DNA of 42,887 nt from an uncultured Oscillospiraceae bacterium. GTDB taxonomy: Bacteria > Bacillota > Clostridia > Oscillospirales > Oscillospiraceae. Both the position numbers and the translations under genes were made by a program. The notes below the pieces were generated by a model. That model saw only the letters and a program-made list of their open reading frames with translations. It searched no databases and was not told where the DNA came from. Shown one piece after another: positions 1 through 7,725 of the stretch. The number at the start of each line of letters is the position of its first letter. Position 1 is the stretch's first letter. Location: positions 1 through 42,887 of the forward strand of contig CAJTPV010000028.1 in NCBI GenBank assembly GCA_910578505.1, in the 5' to 3' direction.

Positions 1-117
1 TGCCAAGCGCTTGTTCAGTTTTTCCTACCCACTCTTTCTACCGATGAGCCAAAAAAGACAATAGTTTTTCAGGTCTAATGGCCTAGATCACACGATATTG
101 TTGAACAGGAGGAACTA

Positions 118-146
118 CAGGGACTGCCTTTTTTAGGCAGCCCCTG
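118..146. terminator. Hairpin terminator downstream of the SLH protein gene
   Basis: The arms CAGGG-CTGCC and GGCAG-CCCTG pair around a T-rich loop with one mismatch. On the minus strand it lies 12 bases past the stop of the SLH gene. The only T-rich tail follows it on the plus strand, so it may serve whatever lies to the left as well. Confidence 0.55.
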
Positions 147-158
147 CAAATTTTATTG

Positions 159-1751
159 TCAGAGATACGGATGCTGATAGGGGGCAGGCTCCGGACCGCA
201 GTAGAGTCCATACGGATCGCAGATCCAATATGTCCCGTTGACGTTCACCCGGCACCACTGGTGGGAATACTGGTTTTCATTGACATGTTCATAGGGAATG
301 CCGAGGATATTCAGACACAAGCCGGTAGCGCGTGTGCATCCGGCGCAGGAGGCGGAGCCCTCAATGAAGTATCCATACGGATCATTATAATGGGAACTCT
401 CCATCGAATACTGCATCCCGCTGTCAAACCGCTGGCGAACGGCGTTGGCAACACCCTGGAGCTTTTGCTCCAGACTGAGACCGGCATAGGGCGTGACCAG
501 CTTCACCGCTTCGGCGTAGGCCAGCGCCAGTTGGTCGTCAGTGGCCTTCTTCTGTAAACTCTTTCGATTGGCCAGCTTGTCTATCGGAACCGGCTCAAAG
601 GCCGCGCCGCTGCCGCCGGGGACAGATGGCGCAGTCAATCCAGGGACCGTCTGTCCGGGGCTGACAGGGGCTGCACCGGCAGGCTGGATATAGAGAATGG
701 ACCAGAAATCCTGATATCCGCCGTATCCGCTGCTGACATGGGTATAACCAACGCCGGCATAGGTATAATCCTTATTCATAAGAGCGGAGAGCGCACCCGG
801 AGTATTTTTGAGCTGCTCCAGGACCTGCGCCGCTGTGGTCGCGCCGCCGACGATGCTTTCATCCACATTGTCGATGTTGAGGCTGGACGTGACCCCGGCG
901 GCGGTAAAGACGGAGCTCCAGCTGGTGCCGTCAGGGCGGTCCTCAAAATGCCCCTCAGAGAGATCGGCGGAGCGCATCTGCGCCGCTTTCGTAAGACTAT
1001 CCAGGGGCTCCAGCGCCTTCAGCCCTGCCTGGGTTCTCTCCGCGTTGATCATTTGCAGGACCTCTGTGCGCAGGTCGCCGGCGGTTGGAACAGGCGGCGT
1101 TGGGCTGGGCGTTACCGCGCCGCCCGTCAGATACTCCCGGACCCGCGCGATCACGGTGCAGGCCTGGGCGCGATTCATCGGCTGGCCGCCGCTGAAGGAG
1201 CCGTCAGGCATACCGGACAGCACGCCGGCGGCATAGCAGAGGGAGACTGCCTCCCTGTATCTTTCCGGGACGGAGCCCCAATCGGAGAGGGCGTTCTGCG
1301 CGTTGGACATTTTGGAGTCATCCGGTACCTCTTCGGAGGCCGTCATGATATGCCCGATCATCTGGGACATATCATAGCGGTTGATTGGCTTGTCCATACC
1401 GGCGTCCCCTTCCTCGGCGGCGGTGCCGGCGAGGATGCCGTCTGCCCTGAGGGTATCGACGTACGCCTTGTACCATGGGCTGCCGGCGGAGTTGACCGGG
1501 CTGTTGTAGAAGGCGCGGGCCAGAAAGGCGGAAAACTGGGCGTAGGTCACCTGTCCCTCCGGATGGAAGGTGCCGTCCTGATATCCGGCGGCGATTCCCC
1601 GCCCTGCCGCATCCATAATGGCCTGGTACGCCCACTGGGTGGGCGGGACGTCACGGAATGCATCTGCCGCCAGAGCGGGTGGGGCCAGCGCCGGCAGAAG
1701 AGCCAGAGCGCAGAGCAGCGCTGTCAGATGACAAATGAACTTGTTTCTCAC
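159..1751 (-). CDS. Secreted SLH-CAP-transglutaminase-like surface protein
   Basis: A 530-residue exported protein. Residues 1-28 form a signal peptide ending in ALA. Three SLH repeats follow (about 30-80, 90-140 and 155-210; FRDVP, GYQDGTF, GMPDGSF), which in this family bind pyruvylated wall polymers. A short Pro/Thr linker leads to a CAP-type domain (about 225-360, beginning LRTEVLQMINAERTQAG). The last 80 residues look like a transglutaminase fold with a plausible Cys-His-Asp triad in GSASCAGCTRA, YSHQWCRV and WICDPYG. The start is GTG, with AAAGGAGG 7 bases upstream. The role is probably wall-associated cross-linking or peptide processing at the surface. The three domains are clear; their combined activity is inferred. 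Confidence 0.85.
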   Translation of the reverse strand: MRNKFICHLTALLCALALLPALAPPALAADAFRDVPPTQWAYQAIMDAAGRGIAAGYQDGTFHPEGQVTYAQFSAFLARAFYNSPVNSAGSPWYKAYVDTLRADGILAGTAAEEGDAGMDKPINRYDMSQMIGHIMTASEEVPDDSKMSNAQNALSDWGSVPERYREAVSLCYAAGVLSGMPDGSFSGGQPMNRAQACTVIARVREYLTGGAVTPSPTPPVPTAGDLRTEVLQMINAERTQAGLKALEPLDSLTKAAQMRSADLSEGHFEDRPDGTSWSSVFTAAGVTSSLNIDNVDESIVGGATTAAQVLEQLKNTPGALSALMNKDYTYAGVGYTHVSSGYGGYQDFWSILYIQPAGAAPVSPGQTVPGLTAPSVPGGSGAAFEPVPIDKLANRKSLQKKATDDQLALAYAEAVKLVTPYAGLSLEQKLQGVANAVRQRFDSGMQYSMESSHYNDPYGYFIEGSASCAGCTRATGLCLNILGIPYEHVNENQYSHQWCRVNVNGTYWICDPYGLYCGPEPAPYQHPYL

Positions 1752-1809
1752 GAAAAATCCTCCTTTGTTTTTTGCAGCATGTCTCTATCAAATGGCATGT
1801 GTTAAGATG

Positions 1810-1837
1810 ATTATAGCACAAATAGCAGCGTGGTCAA
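1810..1837 (-). promoter_or_regulatory. Sigma-A promoter of the SLH protein gene
   Basis: On the minus strand TTGACC (1837-1832) and TATAAT (1815-1810) are 16 bases apart. The TGC before the -10 makes it an extended -10. Confidence 0.75.
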
Positions 1838-1912
1838 GACTTGGCGGCCCCGGCGCAGCTTCAAGAATCGGGCACTGCGCTGGAGAACCGGGCGAACAGG
1901 AGCCGCGGGGGG

Positions 1913-1941
1913 TTGAAAAGCAAAGTGTTTTGTAGTAGAAT
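1913..1941 (+). promoter_or_regulatory. Sigma-A promoter of the aminotransferase gene
   Basis: TTGAAA (1913-1918) and TAGAAT (1936-1941) are separated by 17 bases, 45 bases before the ATG. Confidence 0.75.
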
Positions 1942-1985
1942 GATACCTGATATCCCGCCAGGGAGAAGAGAAAGGAGCTTAAACG

Positions 1986-3260
1986 ATGGAATACAAAAAT
2001 ATGAGTCACGAACAGCTGGCAGCCGAATACGATGCTGTATCGAAAAAGTTTGCCAGCCTGAAGGAGAAAAATTTAAAGCTGGATATGTCCAGAGGCAAGC
2101 CCGGCAAGGAGCAGCTGGATCTGGTCAGCGATATGCTGACCGTGCTGTCCAAGCCGGAGGACTGCGTGGCCGACGGCCTGGACGTGCGCAACTACGGTGA
2201 GCTGACCGGCCTGCCCTGCGCCAAAAAGCTCTTCGCAGAAATTCTGGGCTGCAGGCCGGAGGAATGCTTCATCGGCGGCAACGCCAGCCTGACCCTGATG
2301 TACGACACCATCGCAAAAGCCTACACCCACGGCCTGCTGCACAGCGAGAAGCCCTGGTCGAAGCTGGATACGGTGAAATTTCTCTGCCCGTCTCCGGGCT
2401 ATGACCGCCATTTCAAGGTCACCCAGTCCTTTGGCGCGGAGCTGATCACCATCCCCATGACCGCAGAAGGCCCGGATATGGACGCGGTGGAGGAGGCAGT
2501 GAAGGACCCGGCAGTCAAGGGCATATGGTGCGTGCCCAAATACTCCAACCCCGACGGCATCATTTACAGCCAGGCGACCATTGAGCGCATCGCCCACCTG
2601 CATCCCGCTGCGCCGGACTTTATTGTCATGTGGGATAACGCCTACTGCATCCACGAGTTTGAAGGGGAGTATGTGCCGTTCCCCGACATGCTGTCCATCT
2701 GCCGGGAGGCGGGAAACCCGGATATGGTGTTTGAGTATGCCTCCACATCGAAGGTGACCTTCCCCGGAGCGGGCGTCTCCGTGATGGCGGCCAGCACGGA
2801 CAACCTCAAGTACATGACAAATCTCATCGGCATGCAGTCCATCAGCGCCGACAAGGTCAACCAGCTGCGCCACGTGCGCTACCTCAAGGACAAGGCCCAC
2901 ACCCTGGAACTGATGAAGCGCCACGCCCAGATACTGGGACCGAAGTTCCGCGCCGTGCTGGACGCGCTGGAGCGGGAGATCGCGCCGCTGGGCATTGCGT
3001 CCTGGAAGCGGCCCAAGGGCGGGTACTTCGTCAGCCTGGATACGGCGGACGGTCTCGCCAAGCGTACGCTGGCGCTGTGCAAGGAAGCCGGCGTGGTGAT
3101 GACCAACGCCGGCGCCACCTATCCCTATGGCGCGGACCCGCGGGACCGGAATATCCGCATTGCCCCCAGCCTGCCGCCGGTGGCAGAGCTGGAGGCCGCC
3201 ATTGAGGTGTTCTGCGTCTGCCTGAGATTGGCGGCGCTGGAGCAGCTGCTGAACAAATAA
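1986..3260 (+). CDS. PLP-dependent aminotransferase, MocR/aspartate aminotransferase class I type
   Basis: A 424-residue fold-type I aminotransferase of the Aminotran_MocR family (aspartate aminotransferase-like), without any HTH domain. Seen motifs: SRGKPG near residue 35, GGNASLTLMYD around 98-107 (phosphate/ring contact), YSNPDG at 187-191, MWDNAY at 215-220 (the Asp that contacts the PLP pyridine), and STSKVTFPGAG with K256 as the likely Schiff-base lysine. A C-terminal NIRIAPSLPP holds the carboxylate-binding arginine. The start is backed by AAAGGAG 8 bases upstream and by the promoter at 1913. It is probably cytosolic, moving amino groups between dicarboxylic amino acids and 2-oxo acids; the exact substrate is not readable. 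It is a single-gene unit with a terminator. Confidence 0.88.
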   Translation: MEYKNMSHEQLAAEYDAVSKKFASLKEKNLKLDMSRGKPGKEQLDLVSDMLTVLSKPEDCVADGLDVRNYGELTGLPCAKKLFAEILGCRPEECFIGGNASLTLMYDTIAKAYTHGLLHSEKPWSKLDTVKFLCPSPGYDRHFKVTQSFGAELITIPMTAEGPDMDAVEEAVKDPAVKGIWCVPKYSNPDGIIYSQATIERIAHLHPAAPDFIVMWDNAYCIHEFEGEYVPFPDMLSICREAGNPDMVFEYASTSKVTFPGAGVSVMAASTDNLKYMTNLIGMQSISADKVNQLRHVRYLKDKAHTLELMKRHAQILGPKFRAVLDALEREIAPLGIASWKRPKGGYFVSLDTADGLAKRTLALCKEAGVVMTNAGATYPYGADPRDRNIRIAPSLPPVAELEAAIEVFCVCLRLAALEQLLNK

Positions 3261-3276
3261 ACTCATCGGAAAGACT

Positions 3277-3305
3277 GCCGCCGGGCCTGCAGAAGGTCCG
3301 GCGGC
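3277..3305 (+). terminator. Terminator after the aminotransferase gene
   Basis: GCCGCCGG pairs with CCGGCGGC, followed by TTGTT and a T-rich stretch. Confidence 0.7.
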
Positions 3306-3331
3306 TTGTTACTGTTTTGTAACATTTTTTA

Positions 3332-3394
3332 GGTTGACATTGTAGACCAAAGCGTGGTATACTCAGTCCATGCAACTGGTCTACAATGTAAACC
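3332..3394 (+). promoter_or_regulatory. blaI promoter with two BlaI-type operators
   Basis: TTGACA (3334-3339) and TATACT (3358-3363) form an 18-bp-spaced promoter. Two 17-bp dyads frame it: 3332-3348 covers the -35, and 3378-3394 lies just after the start point. Read on opposite strands they differ at one base only, and both contain the TACA/TGTA core known from BlaI/MecI operators. Centres are 46 bp apart. This strongly suggests autorepression by the downstream BlaI protein. Confidence 0.85.
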
Positions 3395-3410
3395 GAAGGA
3401 GGTACAGGCT

Positions 3411-3800
3411 ATGGAGCCGATCCGAATCAAGGGCAGCGAGTGGAATGTGCTGAACTGCCTGTGGGAAAAAAGCCCGCAGACGGTGATGCAGCTGGTGGCA
3501 AGACTGGGGGAGAGCGTGGGGTGGGCGAAGAGCACGACCATCACTACACTGCGCCGAATGGAGGAGAAGGGGCTTGTCCACTGCGAAATCGTTGGCAAGG
3601 GAAAATCCTATACACCGGCTGTAGAACAGGAGAATGCGGTCATTTCTGAGACACGGAGCTTTCTGGACAGAGTCTATCAGGGCAGCGTGGGGCTGATGAT
3701 GAGCGCGATGGCAAAGCGGCAGGAGCTGACGGCAGAGGATCTTGCAGAGCTTCGAAAAATCCTGGAGGAGGCCGAGGGAAAGGAGAGGGGATCATGTTAG
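3411..3800 (+). CDS. BlaI/MecI/CopY-family repressor
   Basis: A 129-residue winged-helix repressor. The N-terminal 75 residues (SEWNVLNCLWEKSPQTVMQL, then WAKSTTITTLRRMEEKGLV) match the BlaI DNA-binding domain. The C-terminal 50 residues form the helical dimerisation part that is cut by the partner protease in known systems. AAGGAGGT lies 7 bases before the ATG; an in-frame ATG further upstream (3354) lies inside the promoter and is excluded. The stop overlaps the start of the M56 gene by 7 bases, so the two are translationally coupled. It is expected to bind the two dyads at 3332-3394 and repress its own operon until a signal is sensed. The signal need not be a beta-lactam. Confidence 0.9.
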   Translation: MEPIRIKGSEWNVLNCLWEKSPQTVMQLVARLGESVGWAKSTTITTLRRMEEKGLVHCEIVGKGKSYTPAVEQENAVISETRSFLDRVYQGSVGLMMSAMAKRQELTAEDLAELRKILEEAEGKERGSC

Positions 3801-6340
3801 CGTGGGTGGCGTCCAGCTGTTTTCTAATCCTGGCGGTGCTGGTCCTGCGGGCTATGCTGGGGAGGAAAATCAGCGCACGGTTCCGGTATGCGCTGTGGGC
3901 GCTGGTACTGGTGCGGCTGTTGGTGCCGGTGCAGCTGTATACCTCGCCAGTGGCCGGCATGAGCATATCGGTGGGCTCCGGCATATCGGAGAAATTGGAG
4001 GAACGGTCAATCTATGTGCTGCCGGTAGAATCCGTGCCGGTAGAGGATGCCAATGTCTGGATAGAGGAAGATGGGAGGATCGGTGACGCTAGTTCGTTCG
4101 GCTACCCGAAACTGTCGGGAGACGGTGAGAAGATCGTCCGGTATGCTGACAGGATAAGTCCTTTACAGGTATTGGAAATATTGTGGATTTCTGGTTCGAT
4201 GGTAGCTGCGGTGATTTTGCTGGTCAGCAATCTGCGTTTCACGACCCGCCTGCGCCGGGTACGGAAGCCGATGATGGATACAGCCTGCCGGGTCCCGGTT
4301 TACAGGGCGGAGGGCCTGCCGTCGCCGTGCCTGTTCGGCGTTTTGCGCCCTGCCGTTTACGTGACGGCCAGGGCGGCGGAGAATCCGTCTATGCTGCGCC
4401 ACGTGCTGGCCCACGAGCTGACCCACTACCGGCACCTGGACCACATCTGGAGCGTCCTGCGGGGGATCGCGCTGGCGGTCCACTGGTGGAATCCACTGGT
4501 ATGGCTGGCGGTGGTATGCAGCCGCCGGGACGGGGAGCTGGCCTGTGACGAGGGCGCATTGAAAACGCTGGACAGGGGAGAGCGGGCGGCTTATGGCGAG
4601 ACATTGCTTGCGCTGGTGACGGCGAAACCCAGCCCCAGGGACCTGCTGTGCTGTGCCACGACGATGTCGGGGGAGAAGCGCAGTCTGTGGGAGCGTATTC
4701 AGCGGATTTCCTGTGAACCAAAACAGCTTGTCAGCGCTGTGATTGCAGTTACTATTATTCTTTCTATGACGGTGCTGTGCGCCTTTGGCCGGTGGGAGGA
4801 GTCCGGGACTGCCTCCGACTCCGCATGGTGGCCGACTGCTCAGATTTCAGTGGATGAGGCGGGCGTTCCCTGCGTCCATTATGTGGACGAGGCGGGGGAG
4901 CATGACCGCTATGGGGAACCAATCCCCGCGCCAAAGGAGTGGGCTGGGCAGGATCTGGCGGGCCGGAACGAGGCCACCACTCTGCAATATTCACCGGAGG
5001 AGTTTTGGGCGCAGATGGTATCTCCCTCTGACGGCTGGCTGGTGGCCTGCTGCGGCCGCGGCACAGGCGGCGCGGACACCTATGTGTACAAAACGTCGGA
5101 CGGCGGCAGGACCTGGACAGAGACGGCGATGCCCGGCACAAGCTGGCATATTGCGGCTGTTGGGTTCCTCAGTCCGGACCGGCTGATCGTAGCCCAGCAA
5201 TTATTTGACGGCGCGCCGGTTTTTCTGACAAAGGACGGCGGGGACACCTGGGAGGAAATCATAATACCGGAAAGCGGCAAAGTTATGGCGGCAGGGGATA
5301 TCTATGTCTACGGAAATGAAGTGCAGATAGCGCTTTTTGGCGATGGGTCTTCAACCTGGACGCTGATTTCCGAGGATCTGGGGGACACCTGGATATTGGA
5401 TGAAAACGCTGCATTGGATCGATTCCTGGCAAATCTGTCAGAGGAAGATATTGGGGATTTTATCAATAGGCCAGTTACAGTATCGACGCTGGTAGAGCTT
5501 CTGCATGAGGCTGCGGGTAACCGTATGAGCCGCTTTTATGATTATAACGGCACTACTTATGCGGGAGAAGAGAGCTGGGTCTGGTCGCGGGCCGGGTGGA
5601 ACATACCTCTTGTGGATGGCAGTATACTTCACCTGGAAGCAAGCGCCAGAGAGGCAGGCGTCTATATTTTATGGGAAACGGCGGACAGCACACCAGCGGC
5701 GTTTTACAGCTCAAAAGAACTGAACGAACTGATCTATAACAATGGAAGTCCCTATCCCAGGGAAATCCTGTCCGACGATCTGGATTTGGACCACAACGGG
5801 AAACCGGAGACCATGTGGCTGGTAACCTGTGAGGACGGCAGCGCCTTTGCTCTGAATTGTATCGGTGGGGACGGTGACGGGGAATGGAACTGGTTCCAGA
5901 CGGCCTACAGACCCCATGTGGGATGGAATGCGCTGTTCCTGTGCCGGGTCAACGGCGAGGATTATTTGCTGCAATACAATCCCTATATGGGCGGCGGCGT
6001 ATGCCAATACAGCTACAAACTCTTTTACTTGCAGGACGGCGGGGAAGTAGTGGTACAGGAGAATGAGGTTGAATTTGATATTATCTTCAACGCAGATTAT
6101 AAAGAACAGCATATATTTGAGCCGAAAGCAATCGCGGCCTTTATGGATGAGGTCAACGCTCTGCTGGCGGACAGCACCCAGCTTTTGAATACAGATGAAA
6201 ACCTGCTGGGGACCTTTGAAAAAGAAGGGCGTCTCTACGACAGCGTGTGGTGGCTGGATGATGACAGAGACGAGAGCCTGGGCCTGCTGGAAAATTTAGA
6301 GGCCTATCGCGACAAAGCGGAGAAAGAGGGTGCAGCGTGA
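3794..6340 (+). CDS. M56 (BlaR1/MecR1-like) membrane metalloprotease with Asp-box sensor
   Basis: An 848-residue signal-transducing protease. The first 330 residues are the M56 module: membrane helices near 1-20, 32-48, 125-147 and 312-332, and the zinc motif HELTH at 207-211 with the distal ELACDEG at 248-254. In BlaR1 the outer domain is a penicillin-binding fold; no SxxK or KTG motif is visible here. Instead residues 400-540 hold three Asp-box repeats (TSDGGRTW 434-441, TKDGGDTW 479-486, SEDLGDTW 526-533), as in beta-propellers. Residues 560-848 form a second extracellular part with DLDHNGKPE. By analogy, ligand binding outside would trigger cleavage of BlaI inside; the ligand is unknown. 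The start ATG overlaps blaI. It has a paralogue immediately downstream. Confidence 0.85.
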   Translation: MLAWVASSCFLILAVLVLRAMLGRKISARFRYALWALVLVRLLVPVQLYTSPVAGMSISVGSGISEKLEERSIYVLPVESVPVEDANVWIEEDGRIGDASSFGYPKLSGDGEKIVRYADRISPLQVLEILWISGSMVAAVILLVSNLRFTTRLRRVRKPMMDTACRVPVYRAEGLPSPCLFGVLRPAVYVTARAAENPSMLRHVLAHELTHYRHLDHIWSVLRGIALAVHWWNPLVWLAVVCSRRDGELACDEGALKTLDRGERAAYGETLLALVTAKPSPRDLLCCATTMSGEKRSLWERIQRISCEPKQLVSAVIAVTIILSMTVLCAFGRWEESGTASDSAWWPTAQISVDEAGVPCVHYVDEAGEHDRYGEPIPAPKEWAGQDLAGRNEATTLQYSPEEFWAQMVSPSDGWLVACCGRGTGGADTYVYKTSDGGRTWTETAMPGTSWHIAAVGFLSPDRLIVAQQLFDGAPVFLTKDGGDTWEEIIIPESGKVMAAGDIYVYGNEVQIALFGDGSSTWTLISEDLGDTWILDENAALDRFLANLSEEDIGDFINRPVTVSTLVELLHEAAGNRMSRFYDYNGTTYAGEESWVWSRAGWNIPLVDGSILHLEASAREAGVYILWETADSTPAAFYSSKELNELIYNNGSPYPREILSDDLDLDHNGKPETMWLVTCEDGSAFALNCIGGDGDGEWNWFQTAYRPHVGWNALFLCRVNGEDYLLQYNPYMGGGVCQYSYKLFYLQDGGEVVVQENEVEFDIIFNADYKEQHIFEPKAIAAFMDEVNALLADSTQLLNTDENLLGTFEKEGRLYDSVWWLDDDRDESLGLLENLEAYRDKAEKEGAA
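4301..4633 (+). repeat. Direct repeat copy A (M56 catalytic region)
   Basis: About 333 bases encoding the HELTH core of the first M56 gene are nearly the same at DNA level as 6835-7167 (offset 2534). Only scattered single-base changes are visible, which suggests recent duplication or gene conversion. Confidence 0.8.
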
Positions 6341-7455
6341 TGTTTGAATGGATATTGTCTTCTTGCTTTCTCATCCTGGTGGTACTGGCCTTGCGGGCCG
6401 CTCTGGGACGAAAAATCAGCGCGCGGCTCCGCTACGCGCTGTGGGGGCTGGTACTGCTCCGGCTGCTGGTACCGGTGCAGCTGTTTACCGTGCCGGTGGC
6501 TGGGGAGAGCATCCCTGCAATTTCCAGTCTGCCGGAGCAGCGTCTGGAAATTGAACCGGAATACATACAGCCCACGCAGCCCATACCAGAGAAGGAGACC
6601 AATGTGGTGACCGGTGCCGCTATGGCCGGTCAGCCGATGCCGGAAAACACCGGGAGCAGGGCAGTACAAAACAGGTACGTCAATACCGTCAGCCCCGTAG
6701 AGTTTCTGAAAATCCTGTGGGCCATCGGCGGCATGGCGCTGGCGTTGATCCTGCTGGCCAGCAACCTGCACTTTTCCGTCTGCCTGCGCCGGGCCCGAGA
6801 GCCGCTGGAGGACGTCGGCTGCCGGCTGCCGGTCTACAGGACGGAGGGCCTGCCGTCGCCGTGCCTGTTCGGTGTTTTGCGCCCTGCGGTTTACGTGACG
6901 GCCAGGGCGGCGGAATCTCCGGAGATGCTGCGCCATGTACTGGCCCACGAGCTGACCCACTACCGGCACCTGGACCACATCTGGAGCATCCTGCGGGGAA
7001 TCGCGCTGGCGGTCCACTGGTGGAACCCGTTGGTGTGGCTGGCGGTGGTATACAGCCGCCGGGACGGGGAGCTGGCCTGTGACGAGGGCGCATTGAAAAT
7101 GCTGGACAGGGGAGAGCGGGCGGCATATGGCGAAACATTGCTTGCGTTGGTGACAGCAGAACCCAGCAGAAGCAAACTCCATATCTGTCTCTACATTCTC
7201 CAGCACCAGATCAATATACTCTGTGATTTTATCCCAGTTCTCCAGGTTGAGACATTCTTTCAACAGAGCTTTGATAAACTCCTGCTGTATAGCTATCCGT
7301 GCAATATCACCTTCCGCATAACGCCGGAAGCGCACAAGCCCCATAGCCTGTTCCCCATCCAGCCTCTGCGTACCCTTTCTCAAATGGATGTGGAGATTCT
7401 GATATGGGTCGTCGTAATTCATATCCTGCGGCACGTCGAACATAACGCCGCCTAG
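6340..7455 (+). pseudogene. Second M56 protease gene, truncated by antisense LCP DNA
   Basis: A tandem paralogue of the upstream M56 gene; its ATG overlaps the preceding TGA (TGATG), and an in-frame GTG three bases earlier is an alternative start. Residues 1-276 are a normal M56 module: N-terminal helices, a long linker, SPCLFGVLRPAVYVTARAAE, zinc motif HELTH at about 203-207, and ELACDEGALKMLDRGERAAYG shortly after. At about base 7167 homology stops inside the motif LALVTAEPS. From there the frame reads antisense through a fragment of an LCP gene and stops at 7455. The last membrane helix and the whole sensor are lost. The product could be a sensorless protease, but the abrupt junction marks it as a rearranged remnant. 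Confidence 0.8.
6835..7167 (+). repeat. Direct repeat copy B (M56 catalytic region)
   Basis: Partner of 4301-4633. Similarity ends abruptly at the rearrangement junction near 7167, so the junction lies at the edge of the conserved M56 core. Confidence 0.8.
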
Positions 7456-7539
7456 CAGGTCTACCAGCTGAACGCATAGCTGCAAATTGCTGATTAACCA
7501 GGAGTTTAATCCGTACAAGGAGGAGATTTCTCTTTCCAT
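7165..7539 (-). pseudogene. Internal fragment of an LCP (LytR-CpsA-Psr) family gene
   Basis: Read on the minus strand, this stretch encodes about 125 residues typical of the middle of LCP phosphotransferases: VQLVDLLGGVMFDVPQDMNY, then LRKGTQRLDGEQAMGLVRFR and GDIARIAIQQEFIKALL. LCP enzymes attach wall polymers to peptidoglycan and are usually 300-450 residues. Here the N-terminal membrane helix and first half are missing, and the C-terminal part ends at ENVETDMEFAS, where the M56 paralogue begins on the other strand. No promoter or ribosome site is evident. It is a non-functional remnant brought in by rearrangement. Confidence 0.8.
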
Positions 7540-7610
7540 GCTGGATGCAGTTACCGCATCCCGTCTTGAGGAGGAAAATCGCCGCTTAGTTCCGCCGGTT
7601 CTACCGTCTG

Positions 7611-7638
7611 ATTAAACAAAGCTATTTTTTTGTTTAAT
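7611..7638. repeat. AT-rich hairpin near the rearranged region
   Basis: ATTAAACAAA pairs perfectly with TTTGTTTAAT around an 8-base loop. It follows a short plus-strand open stretch (7538-7615, beginning MLDAVTASRLEEEN) that I could not assign. It could be a terminator or a scar of the rearrangement. Confidence 0.5.
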
Positions 7639-7656
7639 GTTTTGAGGAGTAGAAAA

Positions 7657-7692
7657 CAGCATCCGGTCTCCCGAACGGGGGGCCGGATGCTG
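7657..7692 (-). terminator. Terminator of the PPi-phosphofructokinase gene
   Basis: CAGCATCCGG pairs with CCGGATGCTG, followed on the minus strand by TTTTCT. Confidence 0.85.
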
Positions 7693-7725
7693 CATCATCT
7701 GAACAAGGGTGTGGAATGCGGGGAC

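Noticed and set aside
1..117. Gene at the left edge
   Set aside because: No open frame with a ribosome site or recognisable domain; an AGGAGG at about 108 is not followed by a suitable start.
738..1805. 355-codon plus-strand open frame opposite the SLH protein
   Set aside because: The minus strand encodes a signal peptide, SLH, CAP and transglutaminase-like domains; the plus frame shows none.
7538..7615. Short plus-strand frame MLDAVTASRLEEEN... as a gene
   Set aside because: Only 25 codons, no family match, and it lies opposite and beyond a rearranged LCP fragment; noted but not called.
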